Positions 1 to 7,365 of a DNA stretch of 20,373 nucleotides are shown here, piece by piece. The notes below the pieces were generated by a model. The model had not been told where the DNA came from. It made no database searches and saw nothing but the letters and a program-made list of their open reading frames with translations. Made by a program: the position numbers and the translations under genes. Each line of letters starts with the position of its first letter. Within the stretch, counting starts at the first letter, position 1. Source of the DNA: Pseudomonadota bacterium (GTDB lineage: Bacteria; Pseudomonadota; Alphaproteobacteria; Rhizobiales; Devosiaceae); contig JAEWCE010000036.1 in assembly GCA_023390785.1 (NCBI GenBank), forward strand, positions 1 through 20,373. The letters run 5' to 3'.

Positions 1-218
1 GGATTGGCCGGCCGGGTGAAGCTGCGCGTCTCGCCGGCGACGGCGACGTCGTCCTGTCGCGCCAGCACGATGGCGGCATGGCCGGTGCCGGTCGCGCGCT
101 GGCAGTCCTCGCACGCGCACAGGAACATCGACAGCACCTTGCCGGCAAAATGCAGCGAGACGGCGCCGCAGGCGCAGCGGGCCGTAAGGTCGACGACGGG
201 GCGGGGCGTGCGGTCCAT
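1..218 (-). CDS. GFA/CENP-V-fold protein (glutathione-dependent formaldehyde-activating enzyme family), 3'-truncated by window edge
   Basis: Only the first 72 codons are in the window; the gene runs off the left edge. The translation opens MDRTPRPVVDLTARCACGAV and carries the zinc-binding cysteine pattern of the GFA/CENP-V fold: C15 and C17 in RCACGAV, then C34, C36 and C39 in CACEDCQRATG. This spacing is the family hallmark, so the fold assignment is firm. The substrate is not: most members are uncharacterised, and few are true formaldehyde-glutathione enzymes. The start is the ATG at 218. No clear Shine-Dalgarno sequence is visible. It is divergent from the acetyltransferase gene beginning at 297, with a 78-bp spacer in which I see no strong promoter. 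Confidence 0.85.
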   Translation of the reverse strand, partial: MDRTPRPVVDLTARCACGAVSLHFAGKVLSMFLCACEDCQRATGTGHAAIVLARQDDVAVAGETRSFTRPAN

Positions 219-296
219 GGGGCGGAGGCTGCACCGGCCGGCGCGGCGCCGCAAGCGGTTGATTTGCCGGCGCGAGGGGCTTACCTCCGGCCGGCC

Positions 297-911
297 ATGA
301 GCCAGAGCCAGCCGCTGCCCATCCCTGCTGCCGTCCTCTATATGCCGCGCTACCCGATCGAGACGGCGCGGCTGCGGTTGCGGCCGTTCAACCGCGGCGA
401 CGTCGATGCGGTCTATTCTTATCGCAGTCGGCCGGACGTGGCGGAATATCTGTTCGACGAGCCGATGAGCCACGAGGAATGCGCCGAGGCGGTGCGGGCG
501 CGCATCACGCAGGTGGCGTTCTCGGGGGAGGGCGACAAGATCCTGCTGGCGGTCGAGCGCAAGGACGATGCCCGGCTGATCGGCGAGGTGTCGCTGATCT
601 GGCGCAGCGTCGCCGATCAGCAGGCCGAGGTCGGCTACATCTTCCACCCGGATGTGCACGGGCACGGCTATGCCACGGAGGCGGCGATGCAATTGCTGGC
701 CTTCGCCTTCGGCGATGCTTGCATGCACCGCGTCTATGCCCGCTGCGACGCGCGCAACACCGCCTCGTTCCGCGTGATGGAGCGGCTGGGGATGCGGCAG
801 GAGGCGCATTTCCGTGAGCACACGCACCTCAAGGGACGCTGGGACGAGGAGCGTATCTTCGCCATTCTCGATCGCGACTGGGCGACGCGAAGCAACGCGA
901 CGGAATTGTGA
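297..911 (+). CDS. GNAT family N-acetyltransferase (RimJ/RimL type), copy 1
   Basis: A 204-residue cytosolic acetyltransferase of the GNAT superfamily. Residues about 21-31 (ETARLRLRPF) are the typical RimJ/RimL opening. HGHGYATEA at 121-129 is the acetyl-CoA pyrophosphate-binding motif (Q/RxxGxG/A type), and NTASFRVMERLGM is the usual C-terminal segment. The family transfers acetyl from acetyl-CoA to an amine such as a protein N-terminus, antibiotic or metabolite; the substrate cannot be read from sequence. ATG 297 is chosen because the reading frame upstream overlaps the divergent GFA gene; ATG 342 is a possible shorter start just before the conserved region. No good Shine-Dalgarno lies close to either; a GAGGGG sits about 17 nt before 297. 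The next gene is a clear paralogue. Confidence 0.9.
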   Translation: MSQSQPLPIPAAVLYMPRYPIETARLRLRPFNRGDVDAVYSYRSRPDVAEYLFDEPMSHEECAEAVRARITQVAFSGEGDKILLAVERKDDARLIGEVSLIWRSVADQQAEVGYIFHPDVHGHGYATEAAMQLLAFAFGDACMHRVYARCDARNTASFRVMERLGMRQEAHFREHTHLKGRWDEERIFAILDRDWATRSNATEL

Positions 912-1003
912 CACTCACGAAAATTTAGTTCAGGCAATGGCCGGAACTCGGTGTCACAGGTCACGTTCTCAGGACAGGGCTTTAGCGCGCAGCGGAGGGC
1001 GCC

Positions 1004-1597
1004 ATGGCTGTTTCTGACCTGACCATAAAAACTGAAAGACTGATCCTGAGACCGTTCGAGAAACCCGATCTCGAGCAGGTGCTGAGCTATTATTCGCTGC
1101 CCGACGTGCAGCGCTATCTCGACTGGAAGGCGCGGGACAAATCCGAAGCCAAGTCGGCGTTCGAATCCATGTGCAAGCAGACACGCCTCACCCGTCCGGG
1201 CGAGGTGCTGACGCTCGCCATCGTGCGCAAATCCGACGGCAAGGTGATGGGGCACGTCTCGTTGCGCTACACCGACTCAACCGCGGCGCAAGGGGAAATC
1301 CGCTTCGCCATCGGGCCGACCTTCCGCAAGAAGGGCTATGCGTCCGAAGCAGTGAAAGCCGTGGTGAGCTTTGGCTTCGAGGAATTCCGCCTGCATCGCA
1401 TCTGCGCCCGCACAGCTGGCCAGAACGAGGCCTCGGCCCGGCTGCTCAAGGGCCTGGGCATGCGGCTCGAGGCGCATTACCGCGAGCACGCGCTGTTCCA
1501 GGGCGAGTGGGACGAGGAACTGCATTTCGCCGTACTCGACCGCGAATGGAGCCGCGGCTCCAAGGTGCGCGAGATCACCCGGCACAAGGTCGCTTGA
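1004..1597 (+). CDS. GNAT family N-acetyltransferase (RimJ/RimL type), copy 2
   Basis: A 197-residue GNAT acetyltransferase, paralogous to the gene just upstream. Both share the opening TERL-LRPF, a final block around GMRxEAHxREHxxxxGxWDEE, and the closing LDREW/LDRDW. The acetyl-CoA loop is RKKGYASEA at about 108-116. The start is ATG 1004, preceded at good spacing by GGAGGG (AGCGGAGGGCGCC). It is separated from copy 1 by 92 bp in which I see no obvious terminator. The trmJ-like gene follows after about 30 bp, so co-transcription with it is likely. The substrate is unknown. The tandem arrangement suggests an old duplication followed by divergence. Confidence 0.92.
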   Translation: MAVSDLTIKTERLILRPFEKPDLEQVLSYYSLPDVQRYLDWKARDKSEAKSAFESMCKQTRLTRPGEVLTLAIVRKSDGKVMGHVSLRYTDSTAAQGEIRFAIGPTFRKKGYASEAVKAVVSFGFEEFRLHRICARTAGQNEASARLLKGLGMRLEAHYREHALFQGEWDEELHFAVLDREWSRGSKVREITRHKVA

Positions 1598-1629
1598 TCT
1601 TCCCGCTTCTTCCGCCGTAAGTGCCGGCC

Positions 1630-2442
1630 ATGGCCGGCACCGACAAGACCCAGAAATTCGAATACCGCCCGAGCCCTGCGGTGATCCTGTGCGAGCCGCA
1701 GCTCGGCGAGAACATCGGCACCACGGCCCGGGCGATGGCCAATTTCGGGCTCTGGGACCTGCGTCTGGTCAATCCGCGCGACGGCTGGCCCAACGAGAAG
1801 GCGGTGGCGGCCGCCTCGCGTGCCGACCACGTGATCGAGCGTGTGCGGGTGTTTCCGACGACCGAGGCGGCGATCGCCGACCTCTCGCTGGTCTATGCCA
1901 CGACGGCCCGGCGCCGCGATTTGCAGAAGCCCGTGCTCGGGCCGGAAGAGGCGTCGCAGCGGGTGATTGCCCACATCGAGACCGGTTCCGGCGGCGCCGG
2001 CATCCTGTTCGGCCGCGAGCGCTGGGGCCTCTACAATGAGGAGGTGGCGCTCTGCGACGCCATCGTGACGCTGCCGGTCGAGGCGGCGTTCGCCTCGCTC
2101 AACATCGCTCAGGCGGTATTGATCATGGCCTATGAGTGGCGGCGCCAGACCGATTTGGGCAACAAGCTGCTGTTCTCCGAAACGGTGGCGGAGCCCGCCA
2201 CCAAGGGCGAATTGCTGAAACTGTTCGAGCACCTCGAACAGGCGCTCGACGAGGCCGGCTTCTTCACCGCGCCCGACAAGCGCCCGACGGTGGTCACAAA
2301 TCTGCGCGCCATGCTGAGCCGCGGCACCCTGTCGGGTCAGGAGGTGCGCACGCTGCACGGGGTGATTTCCTCGATCGAGCGCAAGCACGAGCGGCCCAAG
2401 GCCAACCGTCCCAACAAAGGCCAGCTGGGCGAGCCGATTTGA
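1630..2442 (+). CDS. trmJ: SpoU/TrmH-superfamily RNA methyltransferase, TrmJ-like
   Basis: A SPOUT-class SAM-dependent 2'-O-ribose RNA methyltransferase of about 270 residues. All three SpoU motifs are visible: motif 1 ENIGTTARAMANFG at about 27-40, motif 2 ILFGRERWGL at about 125-134, and motif 3 FASLNIAQAV at about 154-163. Length and the acidic/helical C-terminal extension fit TrmJ, which in E. coli makes Cm32/Um32 in tRNA; the exact target in this organism is inferred. The start is either ATG 1630 or GTG 1621, three codons upstream. Neither has a strong Shine-Dalgarno, and ATG was preferred. The stop at 2440-2442 is followed 35 bp later by the MFS gene, suggesting an operon. Confidence 0.92.
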   Translation: MAGTDKTQKFEYRPSPAVILCEPQLGENIGTTARAMANFGLWDLRLVNPRDGWPNEKAVAAASRADHVIERVRVFPTTEAAIADLSLVYATTARRRDLQKPVLGPEEASQRVIAHIETGSGGAGILFGRERWGLYNEEVALCDAIVTLPVEAAFASLNIAQAVLIMAYEWRRQTDLGNKLLFSETVAEPATKGELLKLFEHLEQALDEAGFFTAPDKRPTVVTNLRAMLSRGTLSGQEVRTLHGVISSIERKHERPKANRPNKGQLGEPI

Positions 2443-2477
2443 CCGCATCGGGCGGGCGTGCGATTGGCACCGCCACC

Positions 2478-3722
2478 ATGACGTCCTCCGCCGGTTCGGC
2501 CGAACCGTCCACCAAGGCCTTCGCCTACCGCGATTATCGCCTGTTCTGGGCGACCTCGCTATGCTCGAGTTTTGCCGCGCAGATCGCTTCCGTGTCGCTG
2601 GGCTGGCAGGTCTATGACATTACCCGCTCGCCCCTGCTGCTCGGGCTGGTCGGGCTGGCGCAATTCCTGCCGGCACTGCTGCTGGTGCTGGTGACCGGCC
2701 TTGCCGCCGACCGCTTCCCGCGCCGCCGCATCATTCAGGCGGCGCTGGCTGTCGAGGCCTGTTGCGGACTCGCCTTCCTCATCTTCTCGCTCGAGCATCT
2801 GCACATCATCTGGCCGTTCTTCGTGGTGCTGGTCTGCCTCGGCACGGCGCGCGCCTTCATAGGCCCCGCCGGCTCGTCACTGGCGCCGAACCTGGTGCCG
2901 CCGCAAGCGCTGGCCAATGCGGTGACCATGAACGCCACCGCCTGGCAGTTGGCCGGCATCGTCGGCCCCGTGGTCGGCGGCCTGCTCTATGGCGTTGGTC
3001 CGGCCGTCGCCTACGGCAGCGCCGTGACGCTGGTGGTGGTCGCCGCGATCGCCATCGGCCAGGTGCGCCAGCAACCGCGCGTCAGCGGCGAGCCGAGCAG
3101 CGTGCAGACGCTCCTGGCCGGCTTCCGCTACATCTTCGACCAGAAGGTCGTGCTGGGCGCCATCTCGCTCGATTTGTTCGCCGTGCTGATGGGCGGCGCG
3201 GTGGCGCTCCTGCCGGTGTTCGCCCGCGACATCCACGACGTCGGCCCGTGGGGCCTCGGCCTGCTGCGCGGCGCTCCTGGCGTCGGCGCCATCATCACCG
3301 CGCTGCTGCTGGCGCGCTTCCCGATCCGCGACAATGCCGGGGTCATCCTGTTCGTCTTCGTGGGTGGCTTCGGCCTGTTCACCCTGCTGTTCGGGCTGTC
3401 GACCAGCGTCTGGCTGTCGGTGCCGCTGCTCGCCCTGATCGGCGCCTGCGACATGGTTTCGGTGTCGATCCGCGAGACCATCATGCAGCTGTGGACCCCC
3501 GACAGCGTCCGCGGCCGGGTGAATGCGGTCAATTCGGTGTTCATCGGCGCCTCCAACGAGCTGGGCGAGTTCCGCGCCGGCGTCATGGCGGCGTGGATCG
3601 GGGCGCAGGCGGCGGTGGCGCTTGGAGGCGCCGCGACCATGGCGGTGGCCGCCATCTGGAGCCAGAGCTTTCCCGGCCTGAGGCGTCAGCGCACGCTCGA
3701 CCGGGCGATGGTCGAGGGGTAG
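2478..3722 (+). CDS. MFS transporter, EntS-like exporter type
   Basis: A 414-residue major facilitator superfamily protein with about 12 hydrophobic segments. The opening AYRDYRLFWATSLCSSFAAQ and the segment SLGWQVYDITRSPLLLGLVGL are typical of the MFS_3/EntS-like branch. Members of this branch export siderophores or drugs by proton antiport across the inner membrane. MFS motif A between helices 2 and 3 is GLAADRFPRRR at about 74-84. The start is ATG 2478; a TTG overlapping the trmJ stop (2439) is a weaker alternative. The substrate is unknown, and no siderophore genes are nearby. The stop codon at 3720-3722 lies four bases before a hairpin that holds the ribosome binding site of the next gene. 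Confidence 0.9.
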   Translation: MTSSAGSAEPSTKAFAYRDYRLFWATSLCSSFAAQIASVSLGWQVYDITRSPLLLGLVGLAQFLPALLLVLVTGLAADRFPRRRIIQAALAVEACCGLAFLIFSLEHLHIIWPFFVVLVCLGTARAFIGPAGSSLAPNLVPPQALANAVTMNATAWQLAGIVGPVVGGLLYGVGPAVAYGSAVTLVVVAAIAIGQVRQQPRVSGEPSSVQTLLAGFRYIFDQKVVLGAISLDLFAVLMGGAVALLPVFARDIHDVGPWGLGLLRGAPGVGAIITALLLARFPIRDNAGVILFVFVGGFGLFTLLFGLSTSVWLSVPLLALIGACDMVSVSIRETIMQLWTPDSVRGRVNAVNSVFIGASNELGEFRAGVMAAWIGAQAAVALGGAATMAVAAIWSQSFPGLRRQRTLDRAMVEG

Positions 3723-3725
3723 TTA

Positions 3726-3743
3726 CCTCCCCGGCAGGGGAGG
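3726..3743 (+). promoter_or_regulatory. Hairpin sequestering the Shine-Dalgarno of the DUF1330 gene
   Basis: CCTCCCC (3726-3732), loop GGCA, GGGGAGG (3737-3743) form a perfect 7-bp G+C stem. The 3' arm contains the GGGGAGG Shine-Dalgarno of the gene starting at 3749. The upstream MFS stop codon ends at 3722, so a terminating ribosome would cover and melt the stem. This geometry predicts translational coupling. The hairpin also resembles the CCTCCC-GCAAG-GGGAGG repeat near 6372 and may derive from such a repeat. Confidence 0.55.
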
Positions 3744-3748
3744 AAACC

Positions 3749-4063
3749 ATGGCGTATTACGCAGTTTTCGATACCGACGTCTTCGATCCGGCAGGTTACA
3801 GCGAATATCAGGCAAAGGTCGGCCCAGGCATCGCCGCGCACGGTGGAAAGTACCTGAGTGCTGGCGGAGACCTTCAGACCATCGAAGGCGACTGGTCGCT
3901 GCACCGCATCGTGATGCTCGAGTTCCCGGACAAGGCCGCCTTCGACGGCTGGTATTTCAGCCCGGACTACCAGGCGCTGAAGCAGATTCGGGACAGGACC
4001 GTCCGGAGCAAGGCCTTCGGCGTCGGCGGCTTCGAGGCGGATTTCAAGGTGACGCATTCCTAG
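3749..4063 (+). CDS. DUF1330 domain-containing protein
   Basis: A 104-residue cytosolic protein matching the DUF1330 pattern, a dimeric alpha/beta-barrel (ferredoxin-like) fold of unknown function. Recognisable parts are YYAVFDTDVFDPAGYSEYQ near the N-terminus, a GGKYLSAGGDLQTIEGDW centre, and VMLEFPDKAAFDGWYFSPDYQALKQIR, the usual family signature. The start is ATG 3749, with GGGGAGG five bases upstream locked in a stem-loop (3726-3743). It follows the MFS gene by 26 bp and is probably last in that operon, since rpsD has its own promoter just downstream. Function is unknown. Confidence 0.9.
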   Translation: MAYYAVFDTDVFDPAGYSEYQAKVGPGIAAHGGKYLSAGGDLQTIEGDWSLHRIVMLEFPDKAAFDGWYFSPDYQALKQIRDRTVRSKAFGVGGFEADFKVTHS

Positions 4064-4069
4064 TCCGAG

Positions 4070-4098
4070 CTTGACTTCACCGCGCTTTCCCCCTAGGT
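4070..4098 (+). promoter_or_regulatory. Probable rpsD promoter (CTTGAC-N17-CTAGGT)
   Basis: CTTGAC at 4070-4075 and CTAGGT at 4093-4098 are separated by exactly 17 bases. This matches the alphaproteobacterial housekeeping pattern CTTGAC-N17-CTATAT, with a good -35 and a partial -10. Transcription would begin near 4105 and give rpsD a leader of about 120 nt. The site is directly after the DUF1330 stop and before a strongly expressed ribosomal gene, which supports the call. Confidence 0.55.
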
Positions 4099-4110
4099 CA
4101 CCGCCACTTT

Positions 4111-4181
4111 CGGGGTTTTGCCCCAGAAGCGCACCCGGGATCGTTGAATTCAATGGTCTGTCGGTCCTGCCGCAAGGCAGG
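4111..4181 (+). promoter_or_regulatory. Structured 5' leader of rpsD
   Basis: Between the predicted start point and rpsD the leader holds several compact inverted repeats. GGGG-TTTTG-CCCC is at 4112-4124. The perfect palindrome TTGAATTCAA is at 4144-4153. CCTGCC-GCAA-GGCAGG is at 4166-4181, a 6-bp stem with a GNRA tetraloop. S4 autoregulates its own mRNA in E. coli and Bacillus through leader structures, so a control role here is plausible, but no homology to those leaders is visible. Confidence 0.35.
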
Positions 4182-4227
4182 GCAGAGGAGGGCGCAATCT
4201 CTTTCGACGTTCCATGAAAGGATTACG

Positions 4228-4845
4228 ATGTCGAAGCGCATTCAAGCCAAGCACAAGATCGACCGCCGTCTGGGCGAAAACCTCTGGGGCCGTCCGGCCT
4301 CGCCGCTCAACGCCCGTGCCTACGGCCCCGGCCAGCACGGCCAGCGCCGCAAGGGCAAGACCTCTGACTACGGCCTGCAGCTGCGCGCCAAGCAGAAGCT
4401 CAAGGGCTATTACGGCTCAATCACCGAGAAGGCTTTCCACAAGCTCTACGTCGAAGCTGCCCGCATCAAGGGCGATACCGGTGAGCGCCTGATCGGCCTG
4501 CTCGAGAGCCGTCTCGACGCGATCGTCTATCGCGCCAAGTTCGTGCCGACCGTGTTCGCGGCGCGCCAGTTCGTTTCCCACGGCCACATCCTGGTCAACG
4601 GCAAGCGCGTCAACATCCCGTCCTATCAGGTCAAGCCTGGCGACAAGGTCGAGGTGAAGGAGAAATCCAAGCAGTTGGGCATCGTGCTCGAGGCCAACCA
4701 GCTCGCCGAGCGCGACGTGCCGGAGTACGTCGAAGTCGATCACGGCAAGCAGGTCGCGACCTATGTCCGCGTGCCGGCGCTGGCCGACGTGCCGTACCCC
4801 GTGCAGATGGAACCGAACCTGGTGGTCGAGTTCTACTCGCGCTGA
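4228..4845 (+). CDS. rpsD: 30S ribosomal protein S4
   Basis: Primary 16S rRNA-binding protein that nucleates assembly of the 30S body and contributes to decoding fidelity. It has 205 residues, the normal bacterial length. The N-terminal domain has the family segments ENLWGRPASPLNARAYGPGQHG and RRKGKTSDYGLQL and lacks the zinc-binding cysteines found in some S4 proteins. The S4 RNA-binding domain spans about 94-158, with RLDAIVYRAKF and ARQFVSHGHILVNGKRVNIPS, and the C-terminus ends VEFYSR. The start is ATG 4228, preceded by GAAAGGA. The gene stands alone rather than in the alpha operon, as is usual in alphaproteobacteria, with its own promoter upstream and an intrinsic terminator 25 bp downstream. 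Confidence 0.98.
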   Translation: MSKRIQAKHKIDRRLGENLWGRPASPLNARAYGPGQHGQRRKGKTSDYGLQLRAKQKLKGYYGSITEKAFHKLYVEAARIKGDTGERLIGLLESRLDAIVYRAKFVPTVFAARQFVSHGHILVNGKRVNIPSYQVKPGDKVEVKEKSKQLGIVLEANQLAERDVPEYVEVDHGKQVATYVRVPALADVPYPVQMEPNLVVEFYSR

Positions 4846-4868
4846 TCCGGGTTTCGCTCCGAGAATTC

Positions 4869-4894
4869 AAGGCCGCCCAATGGGCGGCCTTTTT
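4869..4894 (+). terminator. Rho-independent terminator of rpsD
   Basis: GGCCGCCC (4871-4878), loop AAT, GGGCGGCC (4882-4889), followed by TTTTT. The two As before the stem can extend the pairing. It lies 25 bp after the rpsD stop and is a textbook intrinsic terminator. With As on the 5' side it may also act weakly on the opposing sbmA transcript. Confidence 0.92.
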
Positions 4895-4920
4895 GTTTCG
4901 AGCGAACCGACTGCCTGCTC

Positions 4921-6216
4921 CTATTCCGGCATCACCTGCGGGGCAGCTTCGGCGGGGACGGTGGCGGTCGCGAGGTAGCGCGGGTCGTCATAGTCGTTGG
5001 CGAAGATCTTGGTGCTCGGCGGGATCTGGCGCTCGAAGCCGCGCAGGCGCTGGTAGATGGAGATCAGGTTGATGATGGTCGTCCACGAATTCATCAGGAA
5101 GCTGAACGAATCGGCCACTTGCCCGAAGGCGTTGAGCACCTGGTTGAAGATACCGAAGGTGATGGCGCCGGCGACGATGGTCGGGCCCATCGCCAGATAG
5201 GGGAAGAACTGGCTGGCGTTGATGAAGGCGTACCGGAAGACGTTGAAGTAGGTGTAGTGGAAGTAGATGCGGAAGTAGTTCCGCTGCACGTTCTTGAACA
5301 GCTCGCGGATCGTGACCGGCTGCGCCCGCTCGGGCGAATCCTCGCCATAGACCAGCTCCTTGCGGTAGGCGGCCTCGACGCGCTGGTTGGCGAAGTTGAG
5401 CCCCGGCAGCCGGACGCCGGCCACGGCGAACAGCACCGTGCCGAACACCGCCTGGAACAGTGCCAGCCAGACCAGGCTGCCCTCGACATGGCCGAAGATG
5501 GGCAGGTCGACGATGTGGCTGGAAAGACCCCACAGGATGGGCAGGAAGACGATCAGCGTCATGAACGACGAGATGATGTTGAGCCCGATGCCCTCGACGA
5601 TCTGCGAGAAGTTCTGCGTGTCTTCCTGCACGCGCTGCGCGGCGCCTTCGATGGTGCGCACCTGTGGCCAGTTGGCCATGTAGTAGAACGTCATCGCCCG
5701 TCGCCAGCGGAACAGATAGTGGGCGTTGAGGAAGGCGTTGAGCACCAGCACGAAGATGTTGACCGCAAATACGATGGCGACGGTCGCGATCTGCCCGAGG
5801 TACTGGTCGATGGTGACCGAGTTGGGCTTGGCCAGCGCGGTCTGGATCAGGTCGTAGAACGAGCCGTACCAGTCGTTCAGCCAGGCACTGACCTGGACGT
5901 TGAAGTAGATGACCTCGAAGATGGTCACCGAGCCGACCACGCTCCACCAGTACCAACGGCGGTTGTCGTTGAAGATCGCCCAGGGCACGCAGAACAGATA
6001 GCCGGCGAGGATCACGTATTGGTAGAGCCAGACCCGGTGGGCATCGAAGAACGGCTCGGCCTCGCCCGGCGTCGGATGCACCGCCAGCCATGGCCCGAGG
6101 CTCAGATAGGGCTCCAGCGCCGGCCCGGCCGTGAACCACAGCGTCATCGCCACGGCGGTCCAGGCGACGGCGGAAATGAAGAAGTTGACGGGCGAGGGGA
6201 AGAACGAGCGGAACAC
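4921..6216 (-). CDS. sbmA: SbmA/BacA-family peptide transporter
   Basis: A 431-residue inner-membrane protein matching the SbmA/BacA family throughout. Features include N-terminal FFPSPVNFFISAVAWTAVAMT, a region with NDNRRWYWWSVVGSVTIFE, RWRRAMTFYYMANWPQVRTIEGAAQRVQEDT, and near the C-terminus the conserved RNYFRIYFHYTYFNVFRYAF and QVADSFSFLMNSWTTIINLIS. The length is close to E. coli SbmA (about 406) and rhizobial BacA (about 420). The family imports proline-rich and other antimicrobial peptides and modified peptide antibiotics using the proton gradient. Rhizobial BacA is needed for chronic infection and protects against NCR peptides. The start is GTG 6216, with a GAGGAGAG stretch 11 nt upstream. 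The gene is single, with a 266-bp upstream spacer. Confidence 0.95.
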   Translation of the reverse strand: MFRSFFPSPVNFFISAVAWTAVAMTLWFTAGPALEPYLSLGPWLAVHPTPGEAEPFFDAHRVWLYQYVILAGYLFCVPWAIFNDNRRWYWWSVVGSVTIFEVIYFNVQVSAWLNDWYGSFYDLIQTALAKPNSVTIDQYLGQIATVAIVFAVNIFVLVLNAFLNAHYLFRWRRAMTFYYMANWPQVRTIEGAAQRVQEDTQNFSQIVEGIGLNIISSFMTLIVFLPILWGLSSHIVDLPIFGHVEGSLVWLALFQAVFGTVLFAVAGVRLPGLNFANQRVEAAYRKELVYGEDSPERAQPVTIRELFKNVQRNYFRIYFHYTYFNVFRYAFINASQFFPYLAMGPTIVAGAITFGIFNQVLNAFGQVADSFSFLMNSWTTIINLISIYQRLRGFERQIPPSTKIFANDYDDPRYLATATVPAEAAPQVMPE

Positions 6217-6482
6217 GGGAAGCGGCTCTCCTCGGGCGCTAGGGTTGGGGCATGTAACTGGAAGAAGCGGGCCGGAGCAAGGAATTGGCGTGGCCTTACC
6301 CCGATGTAATGGGCGCGGCGCGGTTCACGATGAAACAGAATAGCCGGTGCACGTGGCCCTCACCCCCCAGCCCCTCCCGCAAGGGGAGGGCTGGACCCCA
6401 CGGCCATCCGATGCGCACCAACCCAAACGCGAACCGCTCCAGACGAATTGTCATTGCGGGGTTCGCGGCGTAGGACACGGCC
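6217..6482. other. Intergenic spacer between sbmA and ttcA
   Basis: A 266-bp divergent spacer. It must hold the promoters of sbmA (left) and ttcA (right), but neither is obvious. A weak TTGCTC-N17-TTACAT lies before sbmA on the minus strand. It also contains a G+C hairpin repeat at 6372-6390. Open frames crossing the repeat have no ribosome binding site or coding character, and I call no gene here. Confidence 0.5.
6372..6390. repeat. REP-like palindromic repeat, CCTCCC-GCAAG-GGGAGG type
   Basis: CCCTCCC (6372-6378), loop GCAAG, GGGAGGG (6384-6390). It sits in the context CCCTCACCCCCCAGCCCCTC upstream and GGCTGGACCCC downstream, giving a larger imperfect stem. This form of extragenic palindrome (CCCTCACCC...CTCCC-GCAAGGGGAG) is common in rhizobial and related genomes. 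Related shorter hairpins occur at 3726-3743 and 12131-12153. Confidence 0.65.
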
Positions 6483-7343
6483 ATGAACGAGATGCTGACC
6501 GCCGAAACGATCGAAGAGGACGCCGAGGATGTGGGGGCGCCCCCGATGTTCCGCGCCGCGCCGCGCTCGGTGGAATTCAACAAGCTCAGGAAGCGGCTGG
6601 TCCGGCTCACCCGCGAGGCGATCGACAAATTCGGCATGGTGCGGCCCGGCGAGCGCTGGCTGGTGGCGCTGTCGGGCGGCAAGGACAGCTACGGGCTGCT
6701 CGCCATCCTGCTCGATCTGAAATGGCGCGGCCTGCTGCCGGTCGAACTCATCGCCTGCAATCTCGACCAGGGACAGCCGAACTTCCCCAAGCACATCCTG
6801 CCGGAGTTCCTCGAGCGGAACGGCATTCCCCACCGCATCGAGTATCAGGACACCTATTCGATCGTGACCGATAAGCTGCCCGAGGGGGCCACCTATTGCT
6901 CGCTGTGCTCGCGGCTCAGACGCGGCCACCTTTACCGTATCGCCCGCGAGGAAGGGTGCTCGGCGCTGGTGCTCGGCCACCATCGCGAGGACAGCCTCGA
7001 GACGTTCTTCATGAATTTGTTCCACGGCGGCAAGCTGGCGGCGATGCCGGCAAAGCTGCTCAATGACGAGGGCGACGTCGAGGTGCTGCGGCCGCTGATC
7101 TACTGCGCCGAGCCCGACCTCGCGCGCTTTGCCGAGCACATGGCTTTCCCGATCATCCCGTGCGATCTCTGCGGTAGCCAGGAGGGGCTCGAGCGCAACG
7201 CCATGAAGACGATGCTCGACGACATCGAGCGCCGCATGCCCGGCCGCAAGGACGTGATGATCCGCGCCCTCGGCAACATCCGCCCGAGCCACATGCTCGA
7301 CCCCAAGCTGTTCGATTTCCTGGGCCTCCGCCCGCCCGCCTGA
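6483..7343 (+). CDS. ttcA: tRNA 2-thiocytidine(32) synthetase TtcA
   Basis: ATP-dependent enzyme that thiolates cytidine 32 in the tRNA anticodon loop using a labile [4Fe-4S] cluster. It has 286 residues. The PP-loop SGGKDS is at 64-69. The cysteine pair of CSLCSRLRRG is C139 and C142, and the second cysteine motif is PCDLCGSQ with C227/C230; in the known enzyme three cysteines from these motifs hold the cluster. LVLGHHREDSLETFFMNLFHGG and ALGNIRPSHMLDPKLFDF are further family signatures. The start is ATG 6483, with AGGA seven bases upstream. It is first in a run of three co-directional genes. The Fe-S requirement fits the grxD-bolA pair elsewhere in the window, though no direct link is shown. 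Confidence 0.96.
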   Translation: MNEMLTAETIEEDAEDVGAPPMFRAAPRSVEFNKLRKRLVRLTREAIDKFGMVRPGERWLVALSGGKDSYGLLAILLDLKWRGLLPVELIACNLDQGQPNFPKHILPEFLERNGIPHRIEYQDTYSIVTDKLPEGATYCSLCSRLRRGHLYRIAREEGCSALVLGHHREDSLETFFMNLFHGGKLAAMPAKLLNDEGDVEVLRPLIYCAEPDLARFAEHMAFPIIPCDLCGSQEGLERNAMKTMLDDIERRMPGRKDVMIRALGNIRPSHMLDPKLFDFLGLRPPA

Positions 7344-7365
7344 CCATCTGAAAGACTGTTCCAGC

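Noticed and set aside
5119..6309. A 396-codon plus-strand frame opposite sbmA
   Set aside because: Low-complexity Asp/Glu/His/Arg/Val composition typical of an antisense shadow; sbmA on the other strand is unmistakable.
6285..6473. A short plus-strand frame before ttcA
   Set aside because: It crosses the palindromic repeat at 6372-6390 and has no Shine-Dalgarno or family resemblance.
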